The notes: generated by a model not told the origin, from the letters alone. A stretch of 64,000 nucleotides of DNA from Ciona intestinalis (GCF_000224145.3 NC_020172.2:2255962-2319961); one strand, 5' to 3'; positions 35,244 through 48,260 are shown, numbered from the stretch's first letter. A program made the numbers and translations.

Positions 35244-37598
35244 ATGACGTCCATTATCAAATTTACCCCACTAGCTGGGGCATTGAATGAAGGACCAAAC
35301 TGTTACCTTCTTCAAGTTGATGAGTTTACTTTTCTGCTTGATTGTGGTTGGTCAGAAGATTTTGATATGGATGTAATAAACAATGTGATGAAACACATTT
35401 CTCAAGTTGATGCGATGCTGCTAACATTCCCCGATATCCAACATATTGGTGCACTGCCATATCTGGCTGGAAAAATTGGGCTGAACTGCGCAATTTACGC
35501 CACTGTGCCTGTTTATAAAATGGGTCAGATGTTTCTGTATGATTTATACCAATCCCATCATAATATTGAGGATTTTGACAAGTTTACACTTGATGATGTA
35601 GACAGTGCATTTGATAAGATAACACAAGTTAAACACAACCAGACAATAACCTTAAAAGACAAAGGGCTTGGGCTGTCAATCACCCCTGTACATGCTGGTC
35701 ATATGATAGGAGGGACAGCTTGGAAGATAATTAAAGATGATGAAGAGGGAGAGATTGTATACGCCGTTGATTTTAACCATAAAAGAGAACGTCACTTGAA
35801 CGGATGCTCTCTCTTTGAAAGCAGTGGTGAAACATGGAGTGGAAAACCCCCTCAGTTGATGATAACTGATGGCTATAATGCAATGTATCAGCAAGCAAGG
35901 CGTAAACTTCGTGATGAACAGTTGCTGACTAGGATTATTGAGACAATGAGGGGAGATGGGAATGTTTTAATCGCAGTTGATACGGCAGGTCGAGTGCTCG
36001 AACTTGCTATTTTGTTAGATCAGTTGTGGAGAGACACACGATCTGGTCTGTGCGCTTATTCCCTTGCCATGATCAACAATGTGACTTACAATGTGGTCGA
36101 GTTTGCAAAGTTTATGGTGGAATGGATGAGTGACAAAATAATCAACTCCTTTACTGATCAAAGGAACAACCCTTTCCACTTTAAGCATCTTAAACTTTGC
36201 CACAACCTTGGGGACCTGGCACAAGTACCACAGCCGAAATGTGTGCTTGCAAGTACAGCAGATATGGAATGTGGTTTTGCGCGGCAACTGTTTATCAGGT
36301 GGGCTGCAGATCCACGCAATACAGTCATTATAACCAGCAGAAGCACAAAAGGAACATTATCAAGGACTCTTGTTGATGACCCAACTGTTTCAAGGCTCAA
36401 GTTAGAAATGAAAAAAAGAGTTCCAATTATTGGAGAAGAGCTTGATCAGTATGAGCGCAATCGAGCTGCGAAAAAAGCCACTGAAGTAAAGGTTTTTGAG
36501 GAAGAATCCAGCGATGAAAGTGACGCAGAGGAACCTGTCAACACCATTCAGAATCGCCATGATTTCATTGTTCCAAACGAGGTGCCGAAAAAGAGTGGTA
36601 GCTTTTTTAAGCAACTAAAGAAAACTTTTCCCATGTATCCATTCATTGAACCTAGGATAAAATGGGATGAATACGGCGAGATAATCAACCCAGATGACTT
36701 CAGGATGTCCAACATTATTCAAGTAGATGAGGAAGTAAAGGCGGAAATAATTAAAACAAAGATGGAAGTTGATAAAACAGACTCAAACCCTCTCCAATCT
36801 GTGGTGGAAGAAGCTCCTACTAAATGTGTCACTGAAACTGTGTTTATTGAAATGAAATGCACAATTTCTTTCATTGATTTTGAAGGTCGTTCTGATGGAG
36901 AATCAATGCTCAAGATAATTCAGCAAATTAAACCTCGCGAAGTCATTGTGGTAAGAGCGGATACTAAGACAACAAAATATTATGCTGAAGCAATTCGTAA
37001 AGCACTGACGTCATCAGGAGTTGAAGTGTTCACCCCTGCTGTGAATGAAGTGGTCGATACAACAAAAGAAAGGCATATATACCAAGTTAAGTTAAAAGAC
37101 TCTTTAGTTGGAACCCTAAGATTCTCTAACGCACGAGATTCAGAAATTTGTTGGATTGATGCTAAGGTCGACTGTTCGGAAAATGTAAATGATTCTTCTA
37201 AAGTTTTGACTGATTCACAAATACGAGAAGCAAAGGAAATTGCTGATAAAGAAGAATTTACTATGGACCATGATGGTGAGGATATTATTGCCTCACAAAA
37301 GAGTTCTAATGCTATAAATACTCAAGTAGCAAATATCATACCATCTTTGGAGCCTTTGAGCATTGAAGATACTCCTGGACACCAAACTTGTTTCATTAAT
37401 GAGCTACGGTTGTCAGATTTCAAGCAAGTATTAACTAAAGAAGGATATCAGGCAGAATTCATTGGTGGTGTGTTGGTGTGCAACAACATGTTAGCAATCA
37501 GGAGAAACCAACAAGGACACATTGACTTGGAGGGGACACTCACTGAGGAATATTACGCAATACGTGATTTACTCTATCAACAATACGCTGTGGTGTAA
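35244..37598 (+). CDS. Cleavage and polyadenylation specificity factor subunit 2 (CPSF100), single exon
   Basis: 784 residues from the ATG at 35244. The frame is open for 21 more bases upstream, but MTSIIKFTPL matches the family N terminus exactly. CPSF2 forms the mCF core of the mRNA 3'-end processing complex with CPSF73 and symplekin. Residues 1-210 are a metallo-beta-lactamase fold; TFPDIQHIGALPY replaces the metal-binding HxHxDH of CPSF73, so it is a non-catalytic pseudo-nuclease. The beta-CASP region includes RGDGNVLIAVDTAGRVLELA (about 236-255) and MECGFARQLF. The conserved GSFFKQ...IKWDEYGEII (about 454-485) and the end LSDFKQVL...FIGGVLVCNN...RDLLYQQYAVV are all present. Only the acidic linkers diverge. 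It is intronless here. Gene B begins 310 bp downstream. Confidence 0.97.
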   Translation: MTSIIKFTPLAGALNEGPNCYLLQVDEFTFLLDCGWSEDFDMDVINNVMKHISQVDAMLLTFPDIQHIGALPYLAGKIGLNCAIYATVPVYKMGQMFLYDLYQSHHNIEDFDKFTLDDVDSAFDKITQVKHNQTITLKDKGLGLSITPVHAGHMIGGTAWKIIKDDEEGEIVYAVDFNHKRERHLNGCSLFESSGETWSGKPPQLMITDGYNAMYQQARRKLRDEQLLTRIIETMRGDGNVLIAVDTAGRVLELAILLDQLWRDTRSGLCAYSLAMINNVTYNVVEFAKFMVEWMSDKIINSFTDQRNNPFHFKHLKLCHNLGDLAQVPQPKCVLASTADMECGFARQLFIRWAADPRNTVIITSRSTKGTLSRTLVDDPTVSRLKLEMKKRVPIIGEELDQYERNRAAKKATEVKVFEEESSDESDAEEPVNTIQNRHDFIVPNEVPKKSGSFFKQLKKTFPMYPFIEPRIKWDEYGEIINPDDFRMSNIIQVDEEVKAEIIKTKMEVDKTDSNPLQSVVEEAPTKCVTETVFIEMKCTISFIDFEGRSDGESMLKIIQQIKPREVIVVRADTKTTKYYAEAIRKALTSSGVEVFTPAVNEVVDTTKERHIYQVKLKDSLVGTLRFSNARDSEICWIDAKVDCSENVNDSSKVLTDSQIREAKEIADKEEFTMDHDGEDIIASQKSSNAINTQVANIIPSLEPLSIEDTPGHQTCFINELRLSDFKQVLTKEGYQAEFIGGVLVCNNMLAIRRNQQGHIDLEGTLTEEYYAIRDLLYQQYAVV

Positions 37599-37693
37599 AA
37601 TTGTGAACCTATAGTTCATATAGTTCAAAGTGCTGCCTTGTTATTTGGTTTCGTGCATTGATAATGAATTATTCAAATACTTTTTCAGCCAGT

Positions 37694-37699
37694 AATAAA
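37694..37699 (+). promoter_or_regulatory. Poly(A) signal for CPSF2
   Basis: AATAAA 96 bases after the stop codon and about 205 bases before the acceptor-like site in front of sushi gene B. Confidence 0.65.
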
Positions 37700-37884
37700 G
37701 TTTCCTTGAATATTTTGCCAACCAGTTTAAATCTATTCAGTGGTGCTTTGCAGTGATGGGTATGTTTTTTTCTACTTAATTTTTAACCTATTCCAAGTTA
37801 ACTTTAAGGCAACACTACTGAATAAGTGCTTACACTATTACCACAAAAATTCACATTTAATTAGAATTTTTTTTCTAAAACATT

Positions 37885-37899
37885 TTGTATGAATTTCAG
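37885..37899 (+). promoter_or_regulatory. Splice-acceptor-like site 9 bases before the gene B start codon
   Basis: A T-rich tract (AATTTTTTTTCTAAAAC from about 37865) leads to GAATTTCAG ending at 37899, and ATG follows at 37909. It fits either a spliced leader acceptor or a cis acceptor after a non-coding first exon. Gene A has no equivalent. Confidence 0.45.
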
Positions 37900-37908
37900 A
37901 GTATTTTA

Positions 37909-40900
37909 ATGAATCGAATAGTATTTTTATATCTTCTTATATTCAGTTTGCTTCTACTGCATCTGGTTAACGGGCAGGGTAAGTTTTTGTTGCAATGTTG
38001 TACATTTTATGTGTATATTATATTATTATTGTTATTGTTTACGCTTTTCGTTTTTGGTCAAACCAAACAAACCTCTTCTTTAAAGTAAGAGACACATTTG
38101 TGTTTTACAAGTCCCCTAAATGAAATGTTTGTTTTTGTATTAAATGTACCAAACAATCTGTGTTTTTTTATAGTAATAAAGAAAATTTATGTTTTCTTTA
38201 TGATAATAATGAAAATCCATGTTTTTACTCTGATAAATGTTTTCTCGCTGCAGTGGAGAACTGTGGAGCAAGAGATTTGAGCCTTCTTGAGCCAGGAAGA
38301 ACATGCAAGAAAGCTTGCATTGCACATGCAAATTGCACAGGGCCCAGTAAAGATTGTTGGTGTGATGGATCATGTGGATTGTCTTGCTTTAATAAAGGTA
38401 AGTAAACGGCTAAACGCTTCACTCTCACCTTAAAAATCTGTGTCACAGAAGTGGCTTCGTGCCACTCAAAATTCATGGCACATAAAACTGGTATCTAATG
38501 ACAATCTACCTATTAGTGACTTTTTAGGTTACATGGAAATGATGGAATGATATACCATGTTTTGAACCTCAGTTTTAAATAAAAACCAAGTTTTACTAGG
38601 CCTGTACAAACAAGCAGAAAAAAATTTAAGCAAACGCATATTGCGCCCTGAATATTCTCCCATGCATAGATCTGTAAACATTTTATATCCTTGTTTTCAT
38701 TGTATGGTTTATCGAACTATCATTGCCTACATTTTTTAAAGTTTAACATTATATAAAAAAACCTTTTGATATTTTTAGCCGCAACTTGTGACCTGCCACC
38801 TGAGATACCTAATGTAAACCGCAGAGTAGAAGGGACAGCTTATAATGAATTCATAACGTGAGTGCCTTTAAAACTTGTAGTATAATAATATTACTCTGGA
38901 AGTATCACAAAGTTGCATATGTAGTAACTTGTAAAATCATGTCTAAACATGTAAAATCATGTCACCTCTTTAATTTGCTAGAAAATAAACAATATAAAGA
39001 TGAATGAAGTTCCAACAATATTGTAAACATTTTATTTTTAAGTTGTATCAGAACATTACTAAAGAAAAATAGTATGCGATTGGATATTGTTTGAGAATTA
39101 ATATACAGCTAATATTTAGCTTTAAATAAGGTTTTGCCGTGGCAATGTGGTTTATTATACTAATGCTCTGTTAAGCTTTAAAAACAAGAATAACAAAGCT
39201 GTTTTCTTTTAACTTCTGTATTAATATAAATTCAACATTTGTTAATCAATCCAAATGATGTTCTGTGGATAAGTAACTAATATATTGGTTTGTGGTTTAG
39301 GTTAACTTGTGCTGACGGCTATGTTAAATTGAATGGATCTGACAGTCGTTCTTGCCGCTCAGATAGGAAATGGTCGGGCACTCAACTACATTGCCAACGT
39401 GAGTTGTCTTTGTATATTAATCAATATTGTTGATAGAGTTGCCCGGCTTAAAATTTGTTTGCTTTGGCTTTATCCAGTGGTATATTTTAAACTTTTGTTA
39501 ACATTTTCTGGGGTACCCTTATTTGTAACCATCAGTTGTAATTCAGGGTTCGGAACCTTTATACTTAAGCAAGCCATCAAAACTACATATAATTAATTGT
39601 ATTCTGTGAGTCAGTGAGTGCCATTTCACAGAAACCCTTGATTCACTGAAATATCTTGGTAAATAAGTTTAAGCGATAAAAACAGTGGTTACCATTTCCC
39701 AGTATGATTGTTGCAAATCGATTGTTTTGTGCAGAAAAACGTTTCATTCGCAACTATTGTGCTAAGAAATGCGAACTAAGATATATCTGCAACCCAACAC
39801 AGTTTCAATATGTGCAGTAGCTTTGTTAAAAAGCAATTAATAATGACTTTTCTTTATACCAGGTGCTTGTCCTCCTGGCCCAAATACACGGAATGCTACT
39901 CCCACAACTTTTGAAACTGGATATTTAGTTGGACATCAACTGCCTTATGCTTGCAGTATAGGTGGGTGCTGTTTTCTGTTCTAATCGAAGGGTGGGTATG
40001 TGGGACCCTATGACGAGTCACATCAGGCCATCAGGGGACCTGAGATTGATACCAGTGTCAGTGTTGGTCCATTATAATCTGTATTCAAGTGTGTTGTGTG
40101 GCTTATATAAATTTTTGTAACAACCACTGACTTTATCTAGTACTTCTGTACTTGCACAAGAACAAGAGTCAACCATTTAGAATATAGGAACCTATTGTGG
40201 CTTTAAAAGACACTTCTTCTTTATAATATATATTTTTGTGAATATTGTCATAATGTTTACCTTTAAATGGACTGTATTCAGGTATATTATATTGTCTTAT
40301 ACTATTTCACTTTTAAATACCTTTACAAACAGTTAATGCATATTGTTTATAATTTGAGATTCTTGATTTCTGTAAACCATTCTATGACAGGTTATACACC
40401 AGTTGATCCAGGAGTAATTCTCCAACTAACATGTCTGGCTAATTTCTCTTGGTCTCAACCACAGTTTCAATGTTTAATTGGTAGATGTTCCGAACTACAG
40501 AATAGCACCTCAACACAGATTACTTTACCCTCAAGGGAATACGGTGTTCGTGCAAGATATATTTGTAACACAGGTAAGTAATTACAGCATATCCTTCACA
40601 CTTCATTTCGCATTAAAAAAAAGTTTAAACAAGTGACACAGGTTTGATTAATATCATTGTTGATTCAACAGTTTTTTGAAGTTGAATATTAAAACCTAAT
40701 TTGTAATTTTATAACTGAAACACTAAGTTTTGGTATGAACAATGAACATTGAACTCTTTTAATAAAAGTGTGTTGAAACCTATGCTATCTGAAGTAATGG
40801 CGACCCTAATCTGTAAGTAAGGTAATAAAGCCACTTTAACAATTGCATGTGATTTGTTTTGCTGAGGCACTCAATAAAGTTAGGGGAATTTATCACAAGA

Positions 40901-43900
40901 ATATCCTTATAGAATATCATATAAAAAAAAGAATATCATATAAATATGGACTATCCACATGATAAAACATTGGACCTTAATTTTATAACTTTATAGAATG
41001 TCCTAATTAAATTTTTGTTTTTTATCGATTTTTTCAAATTGTAAAGTAGTAGAAACCTTATAAATAGGTTATCAGCCACAAAACACTGTTCGTACGAGGT
41101 TATGCGATCAAAATGCAGCTGGACAATTTGTTTGGGACGCTGAACCACAATGCACAAGTAAGATATCTGTTTATATTTTACATTAATTAGTTAAAGGACT
41201 GTAGGAGCAAATAGTTATAAGCTTACTTTTATTATTAGCTATACAGTGTAGCCTATACTACATTTACAAGCTTAGTTAACCTTAGAATTATAGGTGCCTA
41301 TCTTTTATAAAACCAGGGTGCTTTTTAGGAAAAATGTCACCATTTAACCTGTTACTGTTACTGTGTGCCCAGGTTATTCATATAGCCATAGCATATTATA
41401 ATTGATCCCAGTGAATGCATGCATATTTTGATAATAATAACAAAATCTTAAACATAGTTGCTAAGTAGTAAAAGTGTAATAAACCAGTTAAACAAAATGT
41501 GCAGTTTTAATTTTTATCACAAAGTAAGCATTACAGTGACTTGGTGACTAAAATACTTACAACATGTCATGTTTCTGTTTGTTTTGTGGCTCTATTTTAG
41601 GATAAAAGTGTGGATTTAGTCAAAAATGGTGTGACTTGTGTATAACGTGTAATATTCAAAAATACCTAACACATAGATTGTGATGTCATAAGAAAGTGTT
41701 GCGTAAACTGATTCATTGTCACACACTCAATTGTTACATGCAACATGAATTGTCAGGTGGTTTCACTTCCTCTTGCCGTCTCGCAGATGATTTAATCTCG
41801 TTTATGACTTATGACATCATACACAATATTCTTTGCCTCACAACAAAATAAATCTACATCACATAGGTGCCAAACCTAAAGTAGGCAGGCCTATCCTTGA
41901 GTTGTTGACACTGTATTAATCAGTTAAAATAACAACCAATAAAGGCAATAAGTTAGATATGTTTAATAGAAAAAAGCATTTATCCTTGCCTCCCCTGCAT
42001 TTTAAAATTTTTAACACAATGATCTACACTTCATAAGTGACTGCCAAGGGATAAGAGGTCTTCTTGTAAAAATACATCACTACAAAATTTCCTAATTTTA
42101 CCTGAGTTTAGTTTAATCTAATATTTTTGAATATAAATAATCACCAAAATTATTTTTACATGCAACTTATAATCCGAATATCACTCTCTTTTTTCACAAG
42201 TGGGCGCTCATTTTTTTTTTATTATTTTCTGGGGACTTTTAAAAAACGTCGTTTTTGTGACATATAAAACGTGTATTGGTATGGTATTTCAATATTTTAT
42301 AAAAAATCGTTTACTAACAGTTAGTTTTACAGTTTACACACATAAAACTTAAACCCCCAACCCCCCCTGTGCGGGACTCAAACCCAGTAAGAACGAAACA
42401 AAGAGGTTAAAAGCAGCATGCTAACCGTTACACCACAGAGCCGACCATAGCAAACAGTACGAAAGAGCGTATACAACCTACCTAATTTGGGAAAGATGTT
42501 TTTACTAGTGTTTTATATGTTTATAAAGGTATTTTCAGTATTTAAGTAATTTGTTTTACACTTATTACCAATTTAAAGTCTTTCTTTGTGTATTTTTTCA
42601 AAATTTTAAACTTAATAAGAGCGCCCACTTGTGAAAAGAAGAGAGTGATATTCGGATAATAAGTCGCAACTATTATTTTTAGTCGTTACATGCAATACAC
42701 CTACGGCGCCGACAAATGGGAGGGTGGACAAAAGGAGTGCTCAGCCGTACAACACTGTTGCTACATATACATGTAATGCTGGATATAAACTTGCTGACGT
42801 TACGTCAAGTACTCGGACATGTGGTGCAGATGGGCAGTGGGGAGAGACACCAGTATGCATTGGTAATGTTGATATTTAATATTTTATAAGTTAGTTTACT
42901 GTAATAAGATTTCTTTCTGTCCCAAATCCAAGGTCCCATGGTGGGCCACACTGCAGGACCTCATACACAAAATATTTTTTTATCTTTTGTTTGCTTTAAC
43001 TTTTGTTTATTTGTACAAAATATTGAGTGATCTTAGGACATTTTTGATCAACATAAAATACATTCAACCCACTGATTAGAGTCTAGACCATGTACAATAT
43101 ATATACCATACACATAGATTATATATATATACTTAAAATCACTACAATGAATTTGTCTTTATATTCACCCATATACTCCCACAGTAAGTCAAGATTGTGA
43201 GTTTGAAATACCAGCAAGAAGAACATGCAGTTACACCAATGTTGGCTGGGTACGGGAGGGTAGTGGTAGTGGGACCTATAATGGAATACCAGGTATGTAG
43301 TTTAGTCCAAACTTATGATTGTTACCATAAAATCTTTGTCTTGAAATTTGCTGCTGTAAAAGTTGCCTTTTTCAATCAGTTATATTTAATTATGCTTCAT
43401 AATTTATACAAGTTGGTATTAACAATGTTTTTTTTATCTGTTTTGCTCAGCAAGGGTGTTATTTAGACCAAATCACAAGTTATTACTTGTCTAACATTGC
43501 AGTTTCATCACTCTACCCTATTTATGTGTATTGTGTACCCAAACTTTTTACATAGGGTATAATAACCTATTCCAGTACCCACACATATCCATTAAGGCAC
43601 CTTTGTAAATTTCATATTCAATTCAGGAAGTTTCATGAAAGCTACTGGAACCGCCACTCTTAGCTCAGCTCCAATATCTAGCAGTGTTTGCCTTAACTTC
43701 CATTATAGGGTTGTCTCACAAGCAGCTGGGACAACATTTTCAGTGACGTCTAGTACTGGAGCGTACGTAAACAATAATATTTATAATTTAATGAATGCAG
43801 GTCACTTTTTTATCCTCGTGTGGCAAGGTATTTAATTGGGTAAGGAGGATCTGGGATTTGGCCAGATTTGGCCCATTATCCCAAACCCAGTTTTGGCAGG

Positions 43901-46900
43901 GTAACTGCAGAAGTTATAACACAGTGTTTTATTCCACTTCTGTTTCTAGACATACTTTATCTAAAGGTTGATCTTTCGGCACAACAAATTTAAATGTACA
44001 TTTCAATTAAAATTACTAAATTTTAATTTCATAATCTGATTTTACTAGCATTAACTGATTTGTTTTCACTCATAGTAGCTATCTATTTCCAATTCTAGAG
44101 GCATGCGCGCTAACCAACTGTGCTACATGCTGGACAAATATTTCATTGGCATTTCTAAATTAGGGGTTTATAAAAAAGTCTGGTCTAAATCCTAGATCCT
44201 GGAACAAGTACATGTAGAGTAGGATCACTAATAGTAAATATACATTTAGATCATTATGGGATGCTATCTTGAGTAACTCTGCATGGACAAGCATTAGAGT
44301 TCGTGTGAATATTGCTGCTGTTCGATTCATATTTAAAGTGCAATCATTAGCTGGTGTTAATATTCAGCTCGATGGAGTGAAACTGCTGCCCTTGGATTCG
44401 TGTAAGTGTTTTGTAACTATATGTTTCCTGGTTCAAGTCTCACTGAGGTTGAGAACGTATTTGATCAGGTTAAAGTCTTTACAGGTTTTTTCAAATTAAA
44501 AAATTATTCATTTTTAAGTTCTTTATTAATTAGGATGTAGTGTTTGTAGGAAGCGTTATAATTAAATGGTAAAACATGTTTTCTTTCTAAAAGAATTTGT
44601 TTACCTGTTTATGAGCATTGATAGTCTTTATACACTGGTTTTCTGTTTCATACACCCCGTGCCTGCTTACGAGTTACCACATATGTAACTTTGTGTGTGA
44701 TTGCTTTGAAACATTTTCAACATACTTTAATAAAATCAAAGGCCCTGGTGTTGCAACAACAACAGCAACAACTGAATCTCCAACAACTCAAGCCACAACA
44801 ACAACAAGTTCAAGAACACCACTGGCCACAACAACAACAGCACCAGCAATAGTAACCACTCCTAAACCAGGTACGCAGTTAACAAATTGTGCTCAGTTTT
44901 TGACAGTAAATTTACAATAACAGTAAAAAAAAACTTAAAGAATAAATTAGATAAATTAAAGTATTGCATTTATACCTTTGTTTTGTTTTTTTTACCCAAA
45001 TTTAATTCAACTAATGACACTGCATGCGTTTAATATAAAATGTTAGTTTATAATTTTTATTGCAATTACCTGTGAGGCAATATTTAAAAAAAATTAAAAT
45101 GGCAAGTAATTGCACTATTGCAGTATAATAAATTTGCTATTTGCTTTTATATGTTTAATCCTTTGGGGATGTGGCAATATCCTATATTTTTATTTTTAGT
45201 GTTAATCTAATAAATTCACATGCTAATTTTAAATAATCAAAGTTGATCAGTACAAAACTTTTCTGCAATATTTTTGGTGACAACACCCTTTAGTTAAAAA
45301 AAAAGTGAAGTAGAGCTATGTTTAGGCCCTAAACACATCTCTATTTGACTTTTTTTAATAGACTACACAAAAAATAAATAGCTACAAATTTGTGTGACAA
45401 TTATTCTTCAATAAAACTTAAAAACATCAGTAAAATAACTGTCAGCATTATTTAGAGAAAGTTCTTAATTAAAACTATCACGAAAAGAAACATTTAATTT
45501 AAAAATAATTTGAACAGGTATAACTATTTTAAAAACAAACCACTATAAAACTGTAAAACATAAAACAAACAACAAATTAAGTAAAAAAATATCCCTAAGA
45601 GACACTTTGTATCATAATCATCATACGTAAAAAAACTTTTTTTTTTAAAACAGGGTTTTGCGGATATTGGTTGGTCAGAAAGTTGTTTTGTTGAGCTTGT
45701 TAAAGCAATATTTAAATCTACCAAACGTGTTTTCTTGCGGCTTATTGAACAATATTTTTCCTTTTAAACAAAACCAATCCTGTGAGTTAAAACTGACTGT
45801 AGCTAAACTTATAATACTCGAACCCATGTTTTAGAAAACAATTTGCCCATTTCGTCCCCAAAGGGTTAATTTCAAACAGCAATCCTATTTGCTTGTTGCA
45901 TGTAAAGAGTTTTTCTTACATTGTTGCATGTAATAAGTTTTTCTTACACTTTTGATTAGAGTTTGTTTTGTTTTTGCAACTAAAATTAGAGTAATAGAGT
46001 TTGTATGTTTAAAATAAATTGAACGCTTGGTAGAACTTAACATATTTGCTCTGTGTGTTTAAAACTGTTTTTCAAAATATATTTCAAATATGTTTCACTA
46101 TGAAAAATGCAAATCCGTACTTTTGCTGCGTAACCATACTGCCACTGTTAATGCAGCCAGAATTTAAATTTTATAGTCTGTTGTATTACAACTATGCATC
46201 ATCTATATTTTCCTGTTTTGGGGTCCAACTTCAATCCAATGACCTTGGGTTGCCTATTTCATCTCAGTTACACTTTAAATAAAATCCCATATAGTATGCA
46301 GCCATTCTTGATCATCACTCTGTAGTGTAAGCTTTGGTTGGGGGTTCATTTTCTGCGACTTAATTGGTTTACTATTTGGACATGCGTCTTATAGCATTGG
46401 GTTGTCACGGAAGCGTAACAGAGCGATTTGATTAATTAAAATATGGATGGCTGGGTACTAGTTCCTACTTTAAAAACTTGCCACCCCGAAAATCTAAATT
46501 GTTAAACCTAAATTTTTTCAAAGGCCCAACCACTACTGAAGTAGTAACAACTACTACTAAAGTAATGGTAGTGAGTAACATTAATCCACGATTACCAAAT
46601 AATGGTTCACAACAACAAACCACCCTTAAACCAGTGGTTACCACTCACCAAACTCACAGTAAGTCAAGTGTTTAGTTATTTTCAGTTTCCTTTGTTTTTC
46701 AGTTTTAGTTTATAATTTATTTGAAGCAAGCAAAAAATTAACACTTTACAGCCGCAAATGCTGATTGCTTTTTAGTGTTGTTTAAGATTTAAGAATACCA
46801 TTTTTATTGTTAAGACGCTTTGGCTCATCTGGTGTAAAATTATTATTTTTATTCCAAAGTTCTGTTTGTTATTTAGCAAGACATCATTAGGGTATTTTTA

Positions 46901-47990
46901 TACCAGAGGAGTTCAAAACGTTCACATACTATATTGCATTATGCCTGGTAGCAGAAAGAGGAGTATATTTAGTTGTTTAGGTTAATAGTTGAGTTTATGT
47001 TCTTCCCAGTTATTCAAGGTAAGGCAATTGAAGGAAGAAATCTTAGAGAGGAAAATGTTCCAGAAAGTAAGTTACTTTATTCCTTGGCATTCAGGCCATA
47101 GGATATACTAGACAGTGAGTTTGAAGTGTATTGAGTATTTGAACTATTAGCTGAGGTATGTGACAGTAAGGTAATATCTAAATTACAAAGTGATTTGCAG
47201 CTATACTTAGTTATAACTAATGAATATTCTATTTTAAACTTTGGTTAAGGGTAATTTTTTTCCTACTAGGATAGTGCTTGAAGGTGCGTCTTTTAAAAAT
47301 ACTATGTAAACAAACTTAACAAAGCAAGTAATTTAATTTAAAAAAAGGGAGTGGGGGCTGCATACCAGTCTGTGTTTTAAAAAATTGCAGAATGTGAAGT
47401 GAGGGACTGGGGTTTGTGGATGGAGGAAACCGTTGCATGTATTGTATGTTACATTTTGTGCTCGCAGTTGGCTGAAAATGTTTGGTTTAATTTTTCATCT
47501 TCTTTACTTCATAAATAATTTTTCATTTTCGTTTAAGTTTTGCTTTTGTTTCTTCTTAACAAATTCCAATTATTTATTCTATAATTGCTTAGTGGTAAAA
47601 TGAATGTTAGAAATCACAGAATGCAGCGCCTGTTTAGTAGCGCGTGTTGATTACTTGAAATCGCATGGTTTTATTTTCTTTAACCTGGTATGGCAAAAAG
47701 GTGGACATGTATCTTGTGTTTTGGTAGCTGACCATTTAAAATGGTTCCTCATTTCGTTGGGAAGTGGGTTTGTGGTTCCCATCGTTGGGTTTCTGTTGCT
47801 TCTGCTCGTACTTTACTGCACACCTGGAAAGGAAAGTTCAAACAAAGATGTTTTGTTCAATGAAGAATTAAAGACCTTTAATATTAATGTTGATACTCCC
47901 ACGATGGTTGGGGCGAATGATGTCATAAAAGATGATGATGTCACGAACAATGATGATGTGACTTCTCCACCTAGTGTCTCAATTGCCTGA
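37909..47990 (+). CDS. Sushi gene B: WAP-like/sushi/MAM receptor, 15 exons (acidic-tail transmembrane form)
   Basis: Exons: 37909-37978, 38254-38397, 38779-38857, 39301-39398, 39863-39961, 40391-40573, 41068-41157, 42683-42862, 43185-43292, 43627-43762, 44250-44401, 44742-44870, 46524-46658, 47010-47066, 47728-47990, giving 640 residues in frame. Order: signal peptide (1-23), eight-Cys WAP-like module (24-71), four sushi domains (72-314), MAM domain (315-446), Thr/Pro-rich mucin-like stalk (447-553), one transmembrane span near 562-582 (SLGSGFVVPIVGFLLLLLVL), and an acidic tail with VIKDDDVTNNDDVTSPP. Exons 2-11 match exons 7-12 and 15-18 of gene A one for one in phase and nearly in length. 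Function is unknown. The architecture suggests cell-surface recognition, possibly complement-like. Two further terminal exons are listed separately. Confidence 0.87.
42161..42668. repeat. 508-bp terminal inverted-repeat element abutting gene B exon 8
   Basis: The ends are about 48-bp inverted repeats: TGCAACTTATAATCCGAATA...GTGGGCGCTC (42161-42209) and its complement GAGCGCCCACTTGTG...GGATAATAAGTCGCA (42619-42668). The interior holds a tRNA-like segment and no long frame. Only 14 bases separate its right end from the first base of exon 8, so it supplies or borders the branch-point region. Confidence 0.75.
42370..42446 (-). repeat. tRNA-like segment nested in the inverted-repeat element
   Basis: The minus strand reads GTCGGCTCTGTGGTGTAACG / GTTAGCATGC (A-box-like) and GGGTTTGAGTCCCGC (B-box-like) 32 bases later. 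The acceptor arms do not pair, so this is a tRNA-derived relic and not a working tRNA gene. Confidence 0.5.
44630..44705 (-). repeat. SINE-like fragment in gene B intron 11
   Basis: CTGTTTCATACACC, CGTGCCTGCTTACGAGTTAC and TATGTAACTTTGTGTGTG, minus strand. It ends about 37 bp before the exon 12 acceptor. Confidence 0.55.
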
Positions 47991-48141
47991 GATAAAACCT
48001 TTTTAAATTTTCGTTCGAATTTTTCTTAATTTTTTATTCCAATTTTATTTTTGCAAAGTTTTATTACTGCTGCTCTGTGTGCATGAGCTTAATTTACTAA
48101 TTTGCTGCAATGTTATTTCTTTTATTCATGCGATATCATAG

Positions 48142-48260
48142 GTTGGAGGACATGGCTGGGAGTTGGACTTGGTGTAGCAGCATTTGTAGGCTTGGTTGCT
48201 GGAGTTGGGGTGGCTGTTTCCAGGTTCTGTGCAAACAAAAAAGGCCCAGCAAACTTGTAG
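48142..48260 (+). CDS. Gene B alternative terminal exon 15b (transmembrane, short basic tail)
   Basis: After the acceptor TATCATAG, in the phase left by exon 14 (and by exon 13), the frame reads SWRTWLGVGLGVAAFVGLVA and continues to VSRFCANKKGPANL and a stop. That is one Gly/Val/Ala-rich membrane span followed by a tail of about 13 residues with Arg and Lys. Joined to exon 14 it gives a 592-residue protein. It lacks the acidic tail of exon 15a. Whether it is used needs transcript evidence. Confidence 0.6.

Noticed and set aside
42370..42446. Possible minus-strand tRNA gene
   Set aside because: The T-arm and A box are recognisable but the ends do not pair, and it is nested within an inverted-repeat element.
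47604..47727. Upstream part of the 128-codon frame containing the gene B transmembrane exon
   Set aside because: An acceptor (TTTGGTAG) at 47727 gives the phase needed to join exon 14; the preceding 40 codons are intron read-through.
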